NCBI GenBank assembly: GCA_003553305.1
Contig: PWEB01000126.1
Coordinates: 1-9,826 of the forward strand
Direction: 5' to 3'
Length of the DNA: 9,826 nucleotides
Origin: Syntrophomonadaceae bacterium
GTDB taxonomy: Bacteria > Bacillota > Dethiobacteria > DTU022
The notes beneath the pieces are model-generated. The model worked only from the letters and a program-made list of their open reading frames with translations. It had not been told where the DNA came from and ran no database searches. Shown here one piece after another: positions 1 through 5,870 of this stretch (position 1 is its first letter; the number at the start of each line of letters is the position of its first letter). Made by a program: the position numbers and the translations under genes.

Positions 1-157
1 GCTTCTTGGATGGGACTAGCTCTCCGGTTACAGGATCTAATTTCCCGATACATTTTCTGCGGCTTCTGGATTGCTGTTTTTCCTTATCCCAGTAGGCTTC
101 GGATTCGTAGACGTAAGTTATGCCTGTCTTTTTGTTTTCCTGGTGGACAATTGGCAT
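1..157 (-). CDS. Transposase, N-terminal part (runs off the left edge)
   Basis: Fifty-two codons of a minus-strand gene are visible. The product starts MPIVHQENKKTGITYVYE, followed by a YWDKEKQQSR stretch and a basic segment ending in KCIGKLDPVTGE. From memory, this opening is typical of a group of DDE transposases (IS4/IS1634-like) common in Clostridia, where a short strand-rich N-terminal region precedes the catalytic core. The catalytic residues lie outside the window, so the family is not certain and whether the element is intact cannot be judged. The start at 157 is chosen because AGGGG (170..166) lies 8 nt upstream and because the predicted transcript begins near 176. An in-frame ATG at 175 would leave almost no leader. 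No terminal inverted repeat could be identified on the right side. Confidence 0.72.
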   Translation of the reverse strand, partial: MPIVHQENKKTGITYVYESEAYWDKEKQQSRSRRKCIGKLDPVTGELVPSKK

Positions 158-176
158 TTTCACTTCCCCTTTCATT

Positions 177-190
177 GTTACAATTGTAAC
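177..190. repeat. 14-bp perfect palindrome over the transposase -10 box
   Basis: GTTACAATTGTAAC reads identically on both strands. It covers the whole -10 hexamer and the presumed transcription start region of the transposase promoter. A dyad in this position is where a dimeric repressor would block the polymerase, so it may be an operator for self-control of the element. It could also simply arise from an AT-rich -10 region. Confidence 0.45.
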
Positions 191-211
191 TTGTTTAGGG
201 GAATTTGTCAA
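183..211 (-). promoter_or_regulatory. Sigma-A-type promoter of the transposase gene
   Basis: Read on the minus strand, TTGACA (211..206, a perfect -35 hexamer) and TACAAT (188..183, five of six bases of the -10 consensus) are separated by exactly 17 bp. The expected start of transcription is near 176, about 20 nt before the transposase ATG at 157, leaving room for its ribosome binding site. This is the strongest promoter-like sequence in the window. Function is inferred from the match alone. Confidence 0.7.
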
Positions 212-315
212 GCATTATTAGTCTAAAAATCCAGTGTTTATAAGGGTTTTAAGCGAATTCCTCGTTACAAATATGCGGGAATTGAGGTTAAAAGGCAAGC
301 CGGTAATAGTAACGC

Positions 316-390
316 CTAAAACCAGCCCCTTATTATTACATTTTGCATGGTGAAACAGTGTTTTGCAATTATTCTTTTCGACATCGACAT
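316..390 (-). CDS. Possible 24-residue small ORF of unknown function
   Basis: A short reading frame starts at ATG 390 and stops at TAG 318..316. GGGAGG (403..398) precedes the ATG by 7 nt, which is ideal spacing. A second in-frame ATG occurs two codons in. The predicted peptide begins MSMSKRIIAKHC and ends VIIRGWF; it is basic at the start and more hydrophobic at the end. Beyond the TAG the frame continues for 16 mostly hydrophobic codons to TAA at 267..265, so it could be the relic of a slightly longer gene cut by a stop. No homolog is recognised. The only support is the ribosome binding site, and a chance ORF is a real possibility. Confidence 0.22.
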   Translation of the reverse strand: MSMSKRIIAKHCFTMQNVIIRGWF

Positions 391-514
391 GACCAGACCT
401 CCCTAATAGTTATATTTATAAATTAATTTTATTCCGACAACATTTATGGTAATGATCTATTGGACAGTAATTGCGATGACCCTGACATTTCTTTTCTACC
501 ATCGCAAGCTGCCG

Positions 515-530
515 GCCTCTTTTAAGAGGC
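515..530. repeat. Short hairpin GCCTCTT/AAGAGGC
   Basis: Seven-base arms (515-521 and 524-530) enclose a two-base centre, which in RNA would more likely form a six-pair stem with a four-base loop. It is flanked by AAAAC on the plus side and has no T-run after it on either strand, so it is not called a terminator. Its role is unknown. Confidence 0.4.
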
Positions 531-664
531 AAAACTCGATATTATCATTGCGCAAGATGTTCAAGATCACTTTTTGATCCGTGAGCAAGGAGCTATGGAA
601 CCCCGGCTGAGATAGCAAGCATGACGCCCGAGTTGTCCCGATGCCCCCGCATAAAGGTTCATTT

Positions 665-693
665 TAGCCTCAGGCACATGGTGCCCGTGGCTA
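665..693. repeat. Two-tier hairpin with a competing downstream arm
   Basis: An outer stem TAGCC (665-669) / GGCTA (689-693) encloses an inner stem GGCAC (673-677) / GTGCC (681-685) with loop ATG. The 9-mer TTTTAGCCT containing the left outer arm occurs at 662-670 and again at 711-719, so GGCTA could pair with either copy. This gives two mutually exclusive folds. There is no T-run after the hairpin on either strand. Seen directly; any regulatory meaning is inference. Confidence 0.4.
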
Positions 694-792
694 GGGTATT
701 GCTGCACTCTTTTTAGCCTTTACCCATTTATTGCCCTAAAACTGCCCTAATATTTTAAGCTCTACCTGTTTTCAGAAAGCGCTCCTTTTGTT

Positions 793-2091
793 TTAATTAT
801 TTCTTTCTAAACTTCCATTTATCCAGCCCCTGTATTTCATGGCCTCAGCGAGGCGCTTGATGGAATACATGTAGGCTCCGGTCCGCATATCAGAATCGAC
901 GCATTTTTCACAGTAATAGTTGTAAACCGTCTTGAAGGCATCGCTCATTTTTTCTTCCAACCGCCTGTTTACCGTAGCAAGATCCCAGCGGAAACCATAG
1001 TTATTCTGAACCCACTCGAAATATGAAACGGTAACACCACCGCTGTTGGCGAGGATATCCGGTACGACTAAAACATCTTTATCTTTCAAAATTTGATCTG
1101 CGTCCGGGGTTGTCGGTCCGTTCGCCCCTTCAACAACAATTTTTGCTTTTACATCAGCAGCATTGCTACCGGTAATCTGGTTTTCAAGAGCGGCAGGAAC
1201 AAGGATATCACAATCCATGGCTATAAGCTCCTGGTTGGTTATATCCTGGGATTCAGGGAAGTCTTTTACAAAGCCGGTTTCTTCAACATGTTCAATTAAT
1301 TTGCAAACATCAAGACCATTTTCATTATAAATTCCGCCGCTAACATCGCTTACCGCAACTATTGAGCAACCTGAGTCAGCGAAAAGTTTGGCCGCATTGC
1401 TACCCACATTACCAAAGCCCTGGATAGCTATGCGGGCCTTTTCAAAAGGTATTTTAAATGCTTGGGCCGCTTCCCTGGCCACAAAGAAAACACCCCTGCC
1501 GGTTGCTTCATTACGGCCTACACAGCCGCCCACTGCAAGTGGTTTACCTGTTACCACTCCAAAGGAAGGCCCACGCATATTGCTGCTGTATTCATCTGCA
1601 ATCCAGGCCATAACCTGGGCATCGGTAAAAACGTCAGGTGCCGGAATATCAGTTTCCGGTCCGAGGATTGAACCAAGCGCCCTGACGTAACTGCGGGTCA
1701 TTCTTTCACGCTCTTTTACAGTCAGCGTTTGAGAGTCACAGGCAATCGCACCCTTTCCACCGCCAAAAGGAACTCCTACCAGTGAACACTTCAGGGTCAT
1801 CCACATGGACAGGGCCTTGATACTGTCAGTCGTCACGTCGGGGTGATAACGCAGCCCTCCCTTATATGGACCAAACACATTGTTGTGCTGACAGCGGTAA
1901 CCGGTAAAAACCTTCGTACTACCATCTTCCATCTCAACCGGCACTGCAACTTCAACAAAACGCATCGGAGTTTTCAGATGTTCATAAACCTCGGGAGACA
2001 AGTCAGTCAACTCCACTGCCTGCTTCATAGCAGCCAGCGTTGCTACAAGAACATTGTCTTCCTTTTTAGCCTTTTCCACTTCTACCGACAT
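793..2091 (-). CDS. gdhA: Glutamate dehydrogenase, hexameric small type
   Basis: This enzyme interconverts glutamate and 2-oxoglutarate plus ammonia in the cytoplasm using NAD(P)+. The 432-residue length matches the small hexameric family (RocG/GudB-like). Visible landmarks are KGGLR with Lys77, Lys101 and VPFGGGKGAI with Lys113, which form the substrate site; PAPDVFTD with the catalytic Asp153; the dinucleotide motif GFGNVG (225-230) opening the Rossmann domain; and the C-terminal NSGGVTVSYFEWVQN helix (349-363). Asp249 in VAVSDVSGG, at the end of the second Rossmann strand, suggests NAD rather than NADP, but this is inference. The start at 2091 has AGGAGG (2104..2099) 7 nt upstream. An in-frame ATG at 2136 would put that ribosome binding site inside the coding sequence, so it is rejected. 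Its only close neighbour is the M20 remnant upstream. In fermenting anaerobes such an enzyme often drives glutamate catabolism. No terminator is visible downstream. Confidence 0.96.
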   Translation of the reverse strand: MSVEVEKAKKEDNVLVATLAAMKQAVELTDLSPEVYEHLKTPMRFVEVAVPVEMEDGSTKVFTGYRCQHNNVFGPYKGGLRYHPDVTTDSIKALSMWMTLKCSLVGVPFGGGKGAIACDSQTLTVKERERMTRSYVRALGSILGPETDIPAPDVFTDAQVMAWIADEYSSNMRGPSFGVVTGKPLAVGGCVGRNEATGRGVFFVAREAAQAFKIPFEKARIAIQGFGNVGSNAAKLFADSGCSIVAVSDVSGGIYNENGLDVCKLIEHVEETGFVKDFPESQDITNQELIAMDCDILVPAALENQITGSNAADVKAKIVVEGANGPTTPDADQILKDKDVLVVPDILANSGGVTVSYFEWVQNNYGFRWDLATVNRRLEEKMSDAFKTVYNYYCEKCVDSDMRTGAYMYSIKRLAEAMKYRGWINGSLERNN

Positions 2092-2137
2092 TAAAAATCC
2101 TCCTATGTAATATTTGGTACTATATTTAGGGGCCATT

Positions 2138-2152
2138 TACAGGATGCCTGTA
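2138..2152. promoter_or_regulatory. 15-bp dyad upstream of the glutamate dehydrogenase gene
   Basis: TACAGG-ATG-CCTGTA is a perfect inverted repeat with 6-bp arms centred 54 bp before the start codon at 2091. One arm sequence, TACAGG read on the minus strand, recurs about 60 bp further upstream near 2208-2213, next to a TATTATAAA stretch that could be a -10 region. Position and symmetry suggest an operator or a small leader hairpin. No regulator for it is known, and no clear -35/-10 pair could be assigned in this gap. Confidence 0.35.
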
Positions 2153-2294
2153 TTTTAAGATCAGGGCTGCTCAAAAAAACTCGAAAAGCACTCCCCCAAT
2201 TTATAATACCTGTAATTAAACAAACGCCCCTTCAAATAGGCTTTATTTATCCTTCAACTATGAAGCTACCGTGGCCTTACAGCAACAAATAACA

Positions 2295-2615
2295 TCAAAA
2301 AACAAGTAACCATATTATTCCATCAGGGGCGCAAAACGCCAGCCTGCTGTCTTTACTTTTACCGTCCAAAGTGGCTATTACATTAGGGCGTCCCGGAAAA
2401 ACCTCCTGCATGGAAACAGAAAGACCTGCATTCCGGCAGCAGGCAACCACAAATTCGGCCATTTCCTTCTCGGCCTCATCAGAACAGCTGCTGTCCCCGT
2501 AATTAACGCTGGGTATACTGATCATTTTTTTTAATAACTCAACGACTTCCTCCACGTCAAGCAACTGATCGACCATCTCATTTATGTAAATTCTTTTGTC
2601 GTCAGCATTGCTCAT
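2295..2615 (-). pseudogene. M20-family metallopeptidase remnant (N-terminal quarter only)
   Basis: The 106-codon frame opens like an M20 deacylase or peptidase (ArgE/DapE/PepT type): VVELLKKMISIPSVN (23-37), then EAEKEMAEFV and a PNVIATLDGKS...SRLAF strand. Family members run to roughly 350-450 residues, and their next motif is a His-x-Asp carrying the first metal ligand. Here the frame reads LAFCAPDG instead and stops about 10 codons later. No metal ligand or catalytic Glu remains, so the product cannot be an active hydrolase. The start still has GGAG 7 nt upstream, so the front end looks recently functional. The 203 bp between this stop and the glutamate dehydrogenase start hold no more of the family, so the rest of the gene was deleted, not just shifted out of frame. 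An ATGGA that could encode the expected Met-Asp/Glu occurs one frame away at the break, suggesting that a frameshift also happened there. Confidence 0.8.
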
Positions 2616-2683
2616 AACCTGGCTCCTTTTTTCAAATAGCCTCCTTTTCCCTTAACAAAAGCATTAAAATGACTTATCAACAT
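2612..2683 (-). CDS. Possible 23-residue leader ORF overlapping the M20 remnant
   Basis: ATG at 2683 follows AAAGGAG (2694..2688) at about 4 nt, and the frame ends in TGA at 2614..2612, sharing the ATGA overlap with the remnant's start codon. The peptide starts MLISHFNAF, is rich in Lys and Gly (KGKGGY), and resembles nothing I know. An in-frame TTG preceded by GGAGG lies closer to the end. The overlap suggests translational coupling, as for a leader peptide or the tail of an upstream gene. Because the downstream gene is dead, this ORF is either a relic or chance. Confidence 0.25.
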   Translation of the reverse strand: MLISHFNAFVKGKGGYLKKGARL

Positions 2684-3013
2684 TGATCTCCTTTAACTGG
2701 CTTAAAGAGTACACGATTTTACAAATTCTACTACCTCCACATAAATTTTGTTGGTAGATCAACACCTTTAATTCCCCCCCATATCGTTTTTAACTGCCGT
2801 TTCTTATAGGGCAAAGCAATCGTTTTGCAGAACGAAATAATGTTTTATGTTTATAATATGTTCAACATAAATTTAAAAATTCCTCCAAGTTAAAAATACT
2901 TTATCAAACTTAATCGGAAATTGCCGGACAGTTGCAAAGCTTCTGCGCTTATTATAGAATCGATCAAGCACGATCATCAATAAACCAAATCGCTAACTAA
3001 AGGAGTTGATTAT
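2684..3013. other. AT-rich divergent intergenic region
   Basis: No gene is seen in these 330 bases between the minus-strand remnant and the plus-strand DUF1015 gene. The region should hold both divergent promoters, but no clean -35/-10 pair is evident. The best plus-strand candidate is TTGCAA...TATAGA near 2933-2959, with a spacer that is too short (15 bp). An 8-bp inverted repeat TTTATGTT/AACATAAA (2844-2851 and 2864-2871) flanks an AT-rich centre containing TATAAT, and a 5-bp hairpin TGTTG/CAACA lies at 2749-2764. Either could be regulator-binding DNA. Neither is a terminator. Confidence 0.4.
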
Positions 3014-4306
3014 ATGGTTGCAATCAGGCCGTTTAAAGCAATCAGATACAACCAGGCCATGCTGGGGAATCCTGCAGCGGTCCTGGCCCGGCCTTACGAT
3101 GTAATCAACCCCGAAGAACAGGAAGTTCTGTACCAAAAAAATCCATACAATATAATCCGTCTTGAGTACGGTAAAACCTATCCGGGCGATCACCAAACAG
3201 ATAACCGTTACAGCAGGGCTTCTAAAACCATAAAACAATGGTTGAATGAAGGGGTCCTGCAGTGTGATGAAATCGAGAATTTTTACTTTTATGAACAAAC
3301 CTTTATTTATAACGGGCAGGAATATACACGCCGGGGAGTAATGGCCGCTCTGAAAATTGAACCTTATTCCTCAAAAGTAGTTCTGCCCCATGAAAAAACG
3401 ATGGCGGCCCCGAAAAAGGACCGCCTGGAACTGCTCAGCCACTCCAGGGCAAATTTTAGTCCAGTCTTTACCCTGATCCCTGATCCACAGCAGCGGATTG
3501 ATTGCTTTTTTGAAAAAGTTACGGGTAAAATTCCACTGCTTGAAACTACTGAAGAATCCGGACAAAAACACCGCCTCTGGGCTGCAAACGATCCTGCATT
3601 AATTAATGATTTGCAAGATTACCTGGCCGATCAACCACTTTTAATCGCCGACGGACACCATCGCTATGAAACAGCCTTAACTTATCTGCAGAGCATAGAT
3701 CCGTCCCAATTACCCGGAGCCCGCTATATACTTACCACCCTGGTCAGTGTTTATGACCCCGGCCTGCTGATGCTGCCCACACACCGCCTGCTAAACAAAT
3801 TAAATCATCATCAAACGAAAATTATAGAACAAAAAATTAATGAGCATTTTGAAGTCATTGAGTGGGGAGACCCCGATCATTTTGAAAGCCAGGCTTACCT
3901 GGCAGAACTGGATAAAGTGAGCCGGGAAAAAAGTGGTTTCGGTTATATTACGGCAGATAAAATTTGTTTGCTAACCCCTAAATCAGCAGGCAAATCGGGG
4001 GAAACTGCTTCCGGAATTGCCCTGCCGGTAAAACTGCTCCATGAACAGATTCTTAATCCCCTTGCAGCTGCAGATAAAAACCGGGACAGCGATAAAAACT
4101 TGCTTGGTTTTTCACATGATTTTGCCGGTTCTCTTGATTCTGTAAAGTCCGGTTCTGCAGATGCCGTCTTTATCCTGGGGACCATTCCAGTGGCCCGGGT
4201 TCTCGACCAGGCCCGGCAGGGTGCGGTTCTGCCCCAGAAATCAACTTATTTCTATCCCAAGCTGCCCAGCGGCCTGCTTATCTATCACATGGACTTAAGC
4301 TGCTAA
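3014..4306 (+). CDS. DUF1015-family protein, function unknown
   Basis: The 430-residue soluble protein matches the DUF1015 family, found in many anaerobic bacteria and archaea, by its blocks: the N-terminal IRPFKAIRYN, ARPYDVI (25-31), VLPHEKTM...PKKDRL (123-138), NFSPVFTL (147-154), ADGHHRYETAL (212-222) and STYFYPKLPSGL near the C-terminus (410-421). The length is normal for the family, and no signal peptide or membrane segment is seen. The function is not established. DGHHRYETA resembles the GxxRxxA box of ParB/sulfiredoxin-like nucleotide-binding domains, which hints at a kinase-like or nucleotide-dependent activity; this is inference only. GGAG sits 8 nt before the ATG at 3014. It is the only plus-strand gene of any size here, and its stop lies 3 bp from the stop of the convergent deacetylase-family gene. 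Confidence 0.88.
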   Translation: MVAIRPFKAIRYNQAMLGNPAAVLARPYDVINPEEQEVLYQKNPYNIIRLEYGKTYPGDHQTDNRYSRASKTIKQWLNEGVLQCDEIENFYFYEQTFIYNGQEYTRRGVMAALKIEPYSSKVVLPHEKTMAAPKKDRLELLSHSRANFSPVFTLIPDPQQRIDCFFEKVTGKIPLLETTEESGQKHRLWAANDPALINDLQDYLADQPLLIADGHHRYETALTYLQSIDPSQLPGARYILTTLVSVYDPGLLMLPTHRLLNKLNHHQTKIIEQKINEHFEVIEWGDPDHFESQAYLAELDKVSREKSGFGYITADKICLLTPKSAGKSGETASGIALPVKLLHEQILNPLAAADKNRDSDKNLLGFSHDFAGSLDSVKSGSADAVFILGTIPVARVLDQARQGAVLPQKSTYFYPKLPSGLLIYHMDLSC

Positions 4307-4309
4307 TCC

Positions 4310-5362
4310 TTAAAAACTCCAAAAAGCTTTTTGCACATCAAGCACTTCTTCGATTCGTTTTTGAGCATGCGAACCCGGTTCTTCCACAAGGGCATTTTCC
4401 CCGATCGGTAAACCCCAGCTGCCAAGGGCATTTAAAATCTGGACCACTATCCCAGCCTGACCTTCAAGATGATAGCCGCCTTCGAGGCATAGTAAAATTC
4501 TACCTTCAGACCAACTTTCGGCAACTCCTTTCAAAGCTTCGGCCATGTTATAATAACCCTGCTCCGTTAAGCTCATACCGGCCAGTGGATCATGGCTGTA
4601 CGCGTCATGGCCGGAAGATATAAGCAGTAATTCGGGCTGATACTGATCGAGCACCGGAACTACTACCTTCTCAAAAGCAAGGCCATATTCCGCATCACCA
4701 CATCCGGGAGGCAAAGGGATATTAACGGTGAAGCCTTTACCCTTCCCGCTGCCAACCTCATTCAACCCTCCGCTGCCCGGATAGGCCGGACTTTGGTGAG
4801 TGGAAATGAAAAGAATTTCCGGGTCATCTTCAAAAGCATGCTGAGTCCCGTTGCCATGATGAACATCCCAGTCAACAATGGCTATTCTTTTAACGCCATA
4901 ATTCTGCCTGGCCACAGCTGCAGTAACGGCAATGTTATTAAAGAGGCAAAATCCCATAGCCCGGCTTCTTTCAGCATGGTGGCCGGGAGGGCGGTTAAAC
5001 ACAAAGGTTTTGCGGGGATTATTATTAAGGACATTCTTTAAGCCGATCAGCACTCCGCCTGCCGATAGAAGCGCCACCCGGTATGATTCAGGCCCAATAT
5101 AGGTATCCATGTCCAGGAACCGCTTTCCGGCCAAACAAGCCTCTTCAACAGAGCGTATATAACTATAATCGTGAACCAGGTTAATATCTTCAACCTCGGC
5201 GGGAACCGGTTTCGCAAGCTCTATGTTGTCCATCAAACTGTCATTCTGCAGAGCACTATACATATATTCCAGCCTTTCTTTACGCTCCGGGTGCTGCCGT
5301 TGAGTGTGGATCAGGTAATCCGGGTCATAAACCACACCTATTTTTTCATGTTCAGAGGCCAA
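4310..5362 (-). CDS. Histone-deacetylase-family amidohydrolase (class II / AcuC-like)
   Basis: This is a zinc hydrolase of the arginase/deacetylase fold, 350 residues long and cytoplasmic. Visible active-site elements are RPPGHHA with the His128-His129 dyad, DWDVHHGNGT with zinc ligands Asp166 and His168, SSGHDAYSHDPL with the third ligand Asp253, and LEGGY with Tyr297, the transition-state tyrosine. All catalytic residues are present, so it should be active. Bacterial members deacetylate proteins such as acetyl-CoA synthetase (AcuC), acetylpolyamines or other amides; which one applies here cannot be told. The start is TTG at 5362, with AGGAGGG (5374..5368) 5 nt upstream. That ribosome binding site overlaps the stop of the thioesterase gene, leaving a 10-bp gap and likely translational coupling. 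It is last in the dnaE-pyk run and meets the DUF1015 gene tail to tail. Confidence 0.93.
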   Translation of the reverse strand: MASEHEKIGVVYDPDYLIHTQRQHPERKERLEYMYSALQNDSLMDNIELAKPVPAEVEDINLVHDYSYIRSVEEACLAGKRFLDMDTYIGPESYRVALLSAGGVLIGLKNVLNNNPRKTFVFNRPPGHHAERSRAMGFCLFNNIAVTAAVARQNYGVKRIAIVDWDVHHGNGTQHAFEDDPEILFISTHQSPAYPGSGGLNEVGSGKGKGFTVNIPLPPGCGDAEYGLAFEKVVVPVLDQYQPELLLISSGHDAYSHDPLAGMSLTEQGYYNMAEALKGVAESWSEGRILLCLEGGYHLEGQAGIVVQILNALGSWGLPIGENALVEEPGSHAQKRIEEVLDVQKAFWSF

Positions 5363-5372
5363 TCTATCCCTC

Positions 5373-5798
5373 CTATTTATCAGTGCTGTTATCCATGGCC
5401 TGGCATAAGCGGTTCCATAAAAAAGGACTGAATTTTTTCAAAGCCACCGGCCGGCCTTTATCGTTAACAAAAGTATGTTCTGTATACCCGGCAGCCAGCA
5501 AATCATCATCTCTATATATTTCATAATCAAAGGTAATCCGCACATTTTGTAGACCTTCTAAACGGGTGACAATGGTTAGTTGATCATCATACCCGGCCGG
5601 CTGTTTGTATTCGCAGTAAGCTTTGAGGACCGGGAAAAACAGGTTGCTTTTTTCAAATTCCCGGTAAGGAAGCTCCAGCGATCTCATTAGCTCCGTGCGG
5701 CCGACCTCAAACCAGACCAAATAGTTGGCGTAGTAAGCCACCCCCATCTGATCAGTTTCTTCATAACGCACCCGGATATTAGTTTTGTTTACTCTCAA
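5373..5798 (-). CDS. ybgC: YbgC/FadM-like acyl-CoA thioesterase (4-hydroxybenzoyl-CoA thioesterase family)
   Basis: A hotdog-fold thioesterase that cleaves acyl-CoA (or acyl carrier protein) thioesters. The family signature is intact near the N-terminus: YEETDQMGVAYYANYLVWFE followed by GRTELMR, with the catalytic Asp16 in TDQMG. Length is 141 residues, normal for the family. The start chosen is TTG at 5798, because GGAGG (5812..5808) lies 9 nt upstream and the protein then begins RVNKTNIRVRYEETD, as homologs do. An ATG at 5855 would add a 19-residue extension with no ribosome binding site and would place the GGAGG inside the coding sequence. The gene follows pyk by 72 bp and precedes the deacetylase-family gene by 10 bp. 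The exact acyl substrate is unknown; short-chain or housekeeping acyl-CoA clearance is typical of the family. Confidence 0.92.
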   Translation of the reverse strand: MRVNKTNIRVRYEETDQMGVAYYANYLVWFEVGRTELMRSLELPYREFEKSNLFFPVLKAYCEYKQPAGYDDQLTIVTRLEGLQNVRITFDYEIYRDDDLLAAGYTEHTFVNDKGRPVALKKFSPFLWNRLCQAMDNSTDK

Positions 5799-5870
5799 AT
5801 AAAAGTACCTCCACCTCAAAAATAAACTGCTGTTATAAAAACAATCATCAATCAAAACCCCCGGCTAAGA

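Larger units (their letters stand above)
391..792. other. Gene-free stretch with several inverted repeats
   Basis: I see no convincing gene in these 402 bases: all six frames are broken by stops and no conserved protein motif shows. Three dyads stand out: an 8-bp inverted repeat TTGCGATG/CATCGCAA (471-478 and 500-507), a hairpin GCCTCTT/AAGAGGC (515-530), and a compound hairpin at 665-693. None is followed by a T-run on either strand, so none is a standard intrinsic terminator. The stretch lies downstream of the glutamate dehydrogenase gene and between it and the mobile element, so it may be a worn remnant of transferred DNA. It does not match the core of any riboswitch class I can recall. 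Confidence 0.5.

Noticed and set aside
600..660. CTGAGA near 609 as part of a TPP riboswitch
   Set aside because: The second conserved block (TGAACCTGAT) is missing and no thiamine gene follows.
665..693. Intrinsic terminator for the glutamate dehydrogenase gene
   Set aside because: The hairpin is about 100 bp past the stop and is followed by A-rich or mixed sequence, not a T-run, in the minus-strand direction.
2092..2136. Upstream ATG at 2136 as the glutamate dehydrogenase start
   Set aside because: The 15 extra residues are encoded by the leader and include the AGGAGG ribosome binding site; the ATG at 2091 is properly spaced behind it.
2993..3298. Minus-strand frame over the start of the DUF1015 gene
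   Set aside because: It overlaps conserved coding sequence on the other strand, and its translation has no recognisable motif.
4321..4332. AAAAAGCTTTTT palindrome as a bidirectional terminator between the convergent genes
   Set aside because: The stem has only two G-C pairs and lies inside the coding sequence; it would not form a stable terminator hairpin.
5799..5855. Upstream ATG at 5855 as the thioesterase start
   Set aside because: The extra 19 residues do not resemble the family, have no ribosome binding site, and would contain the GGAGG that serves the TTG at 5798.
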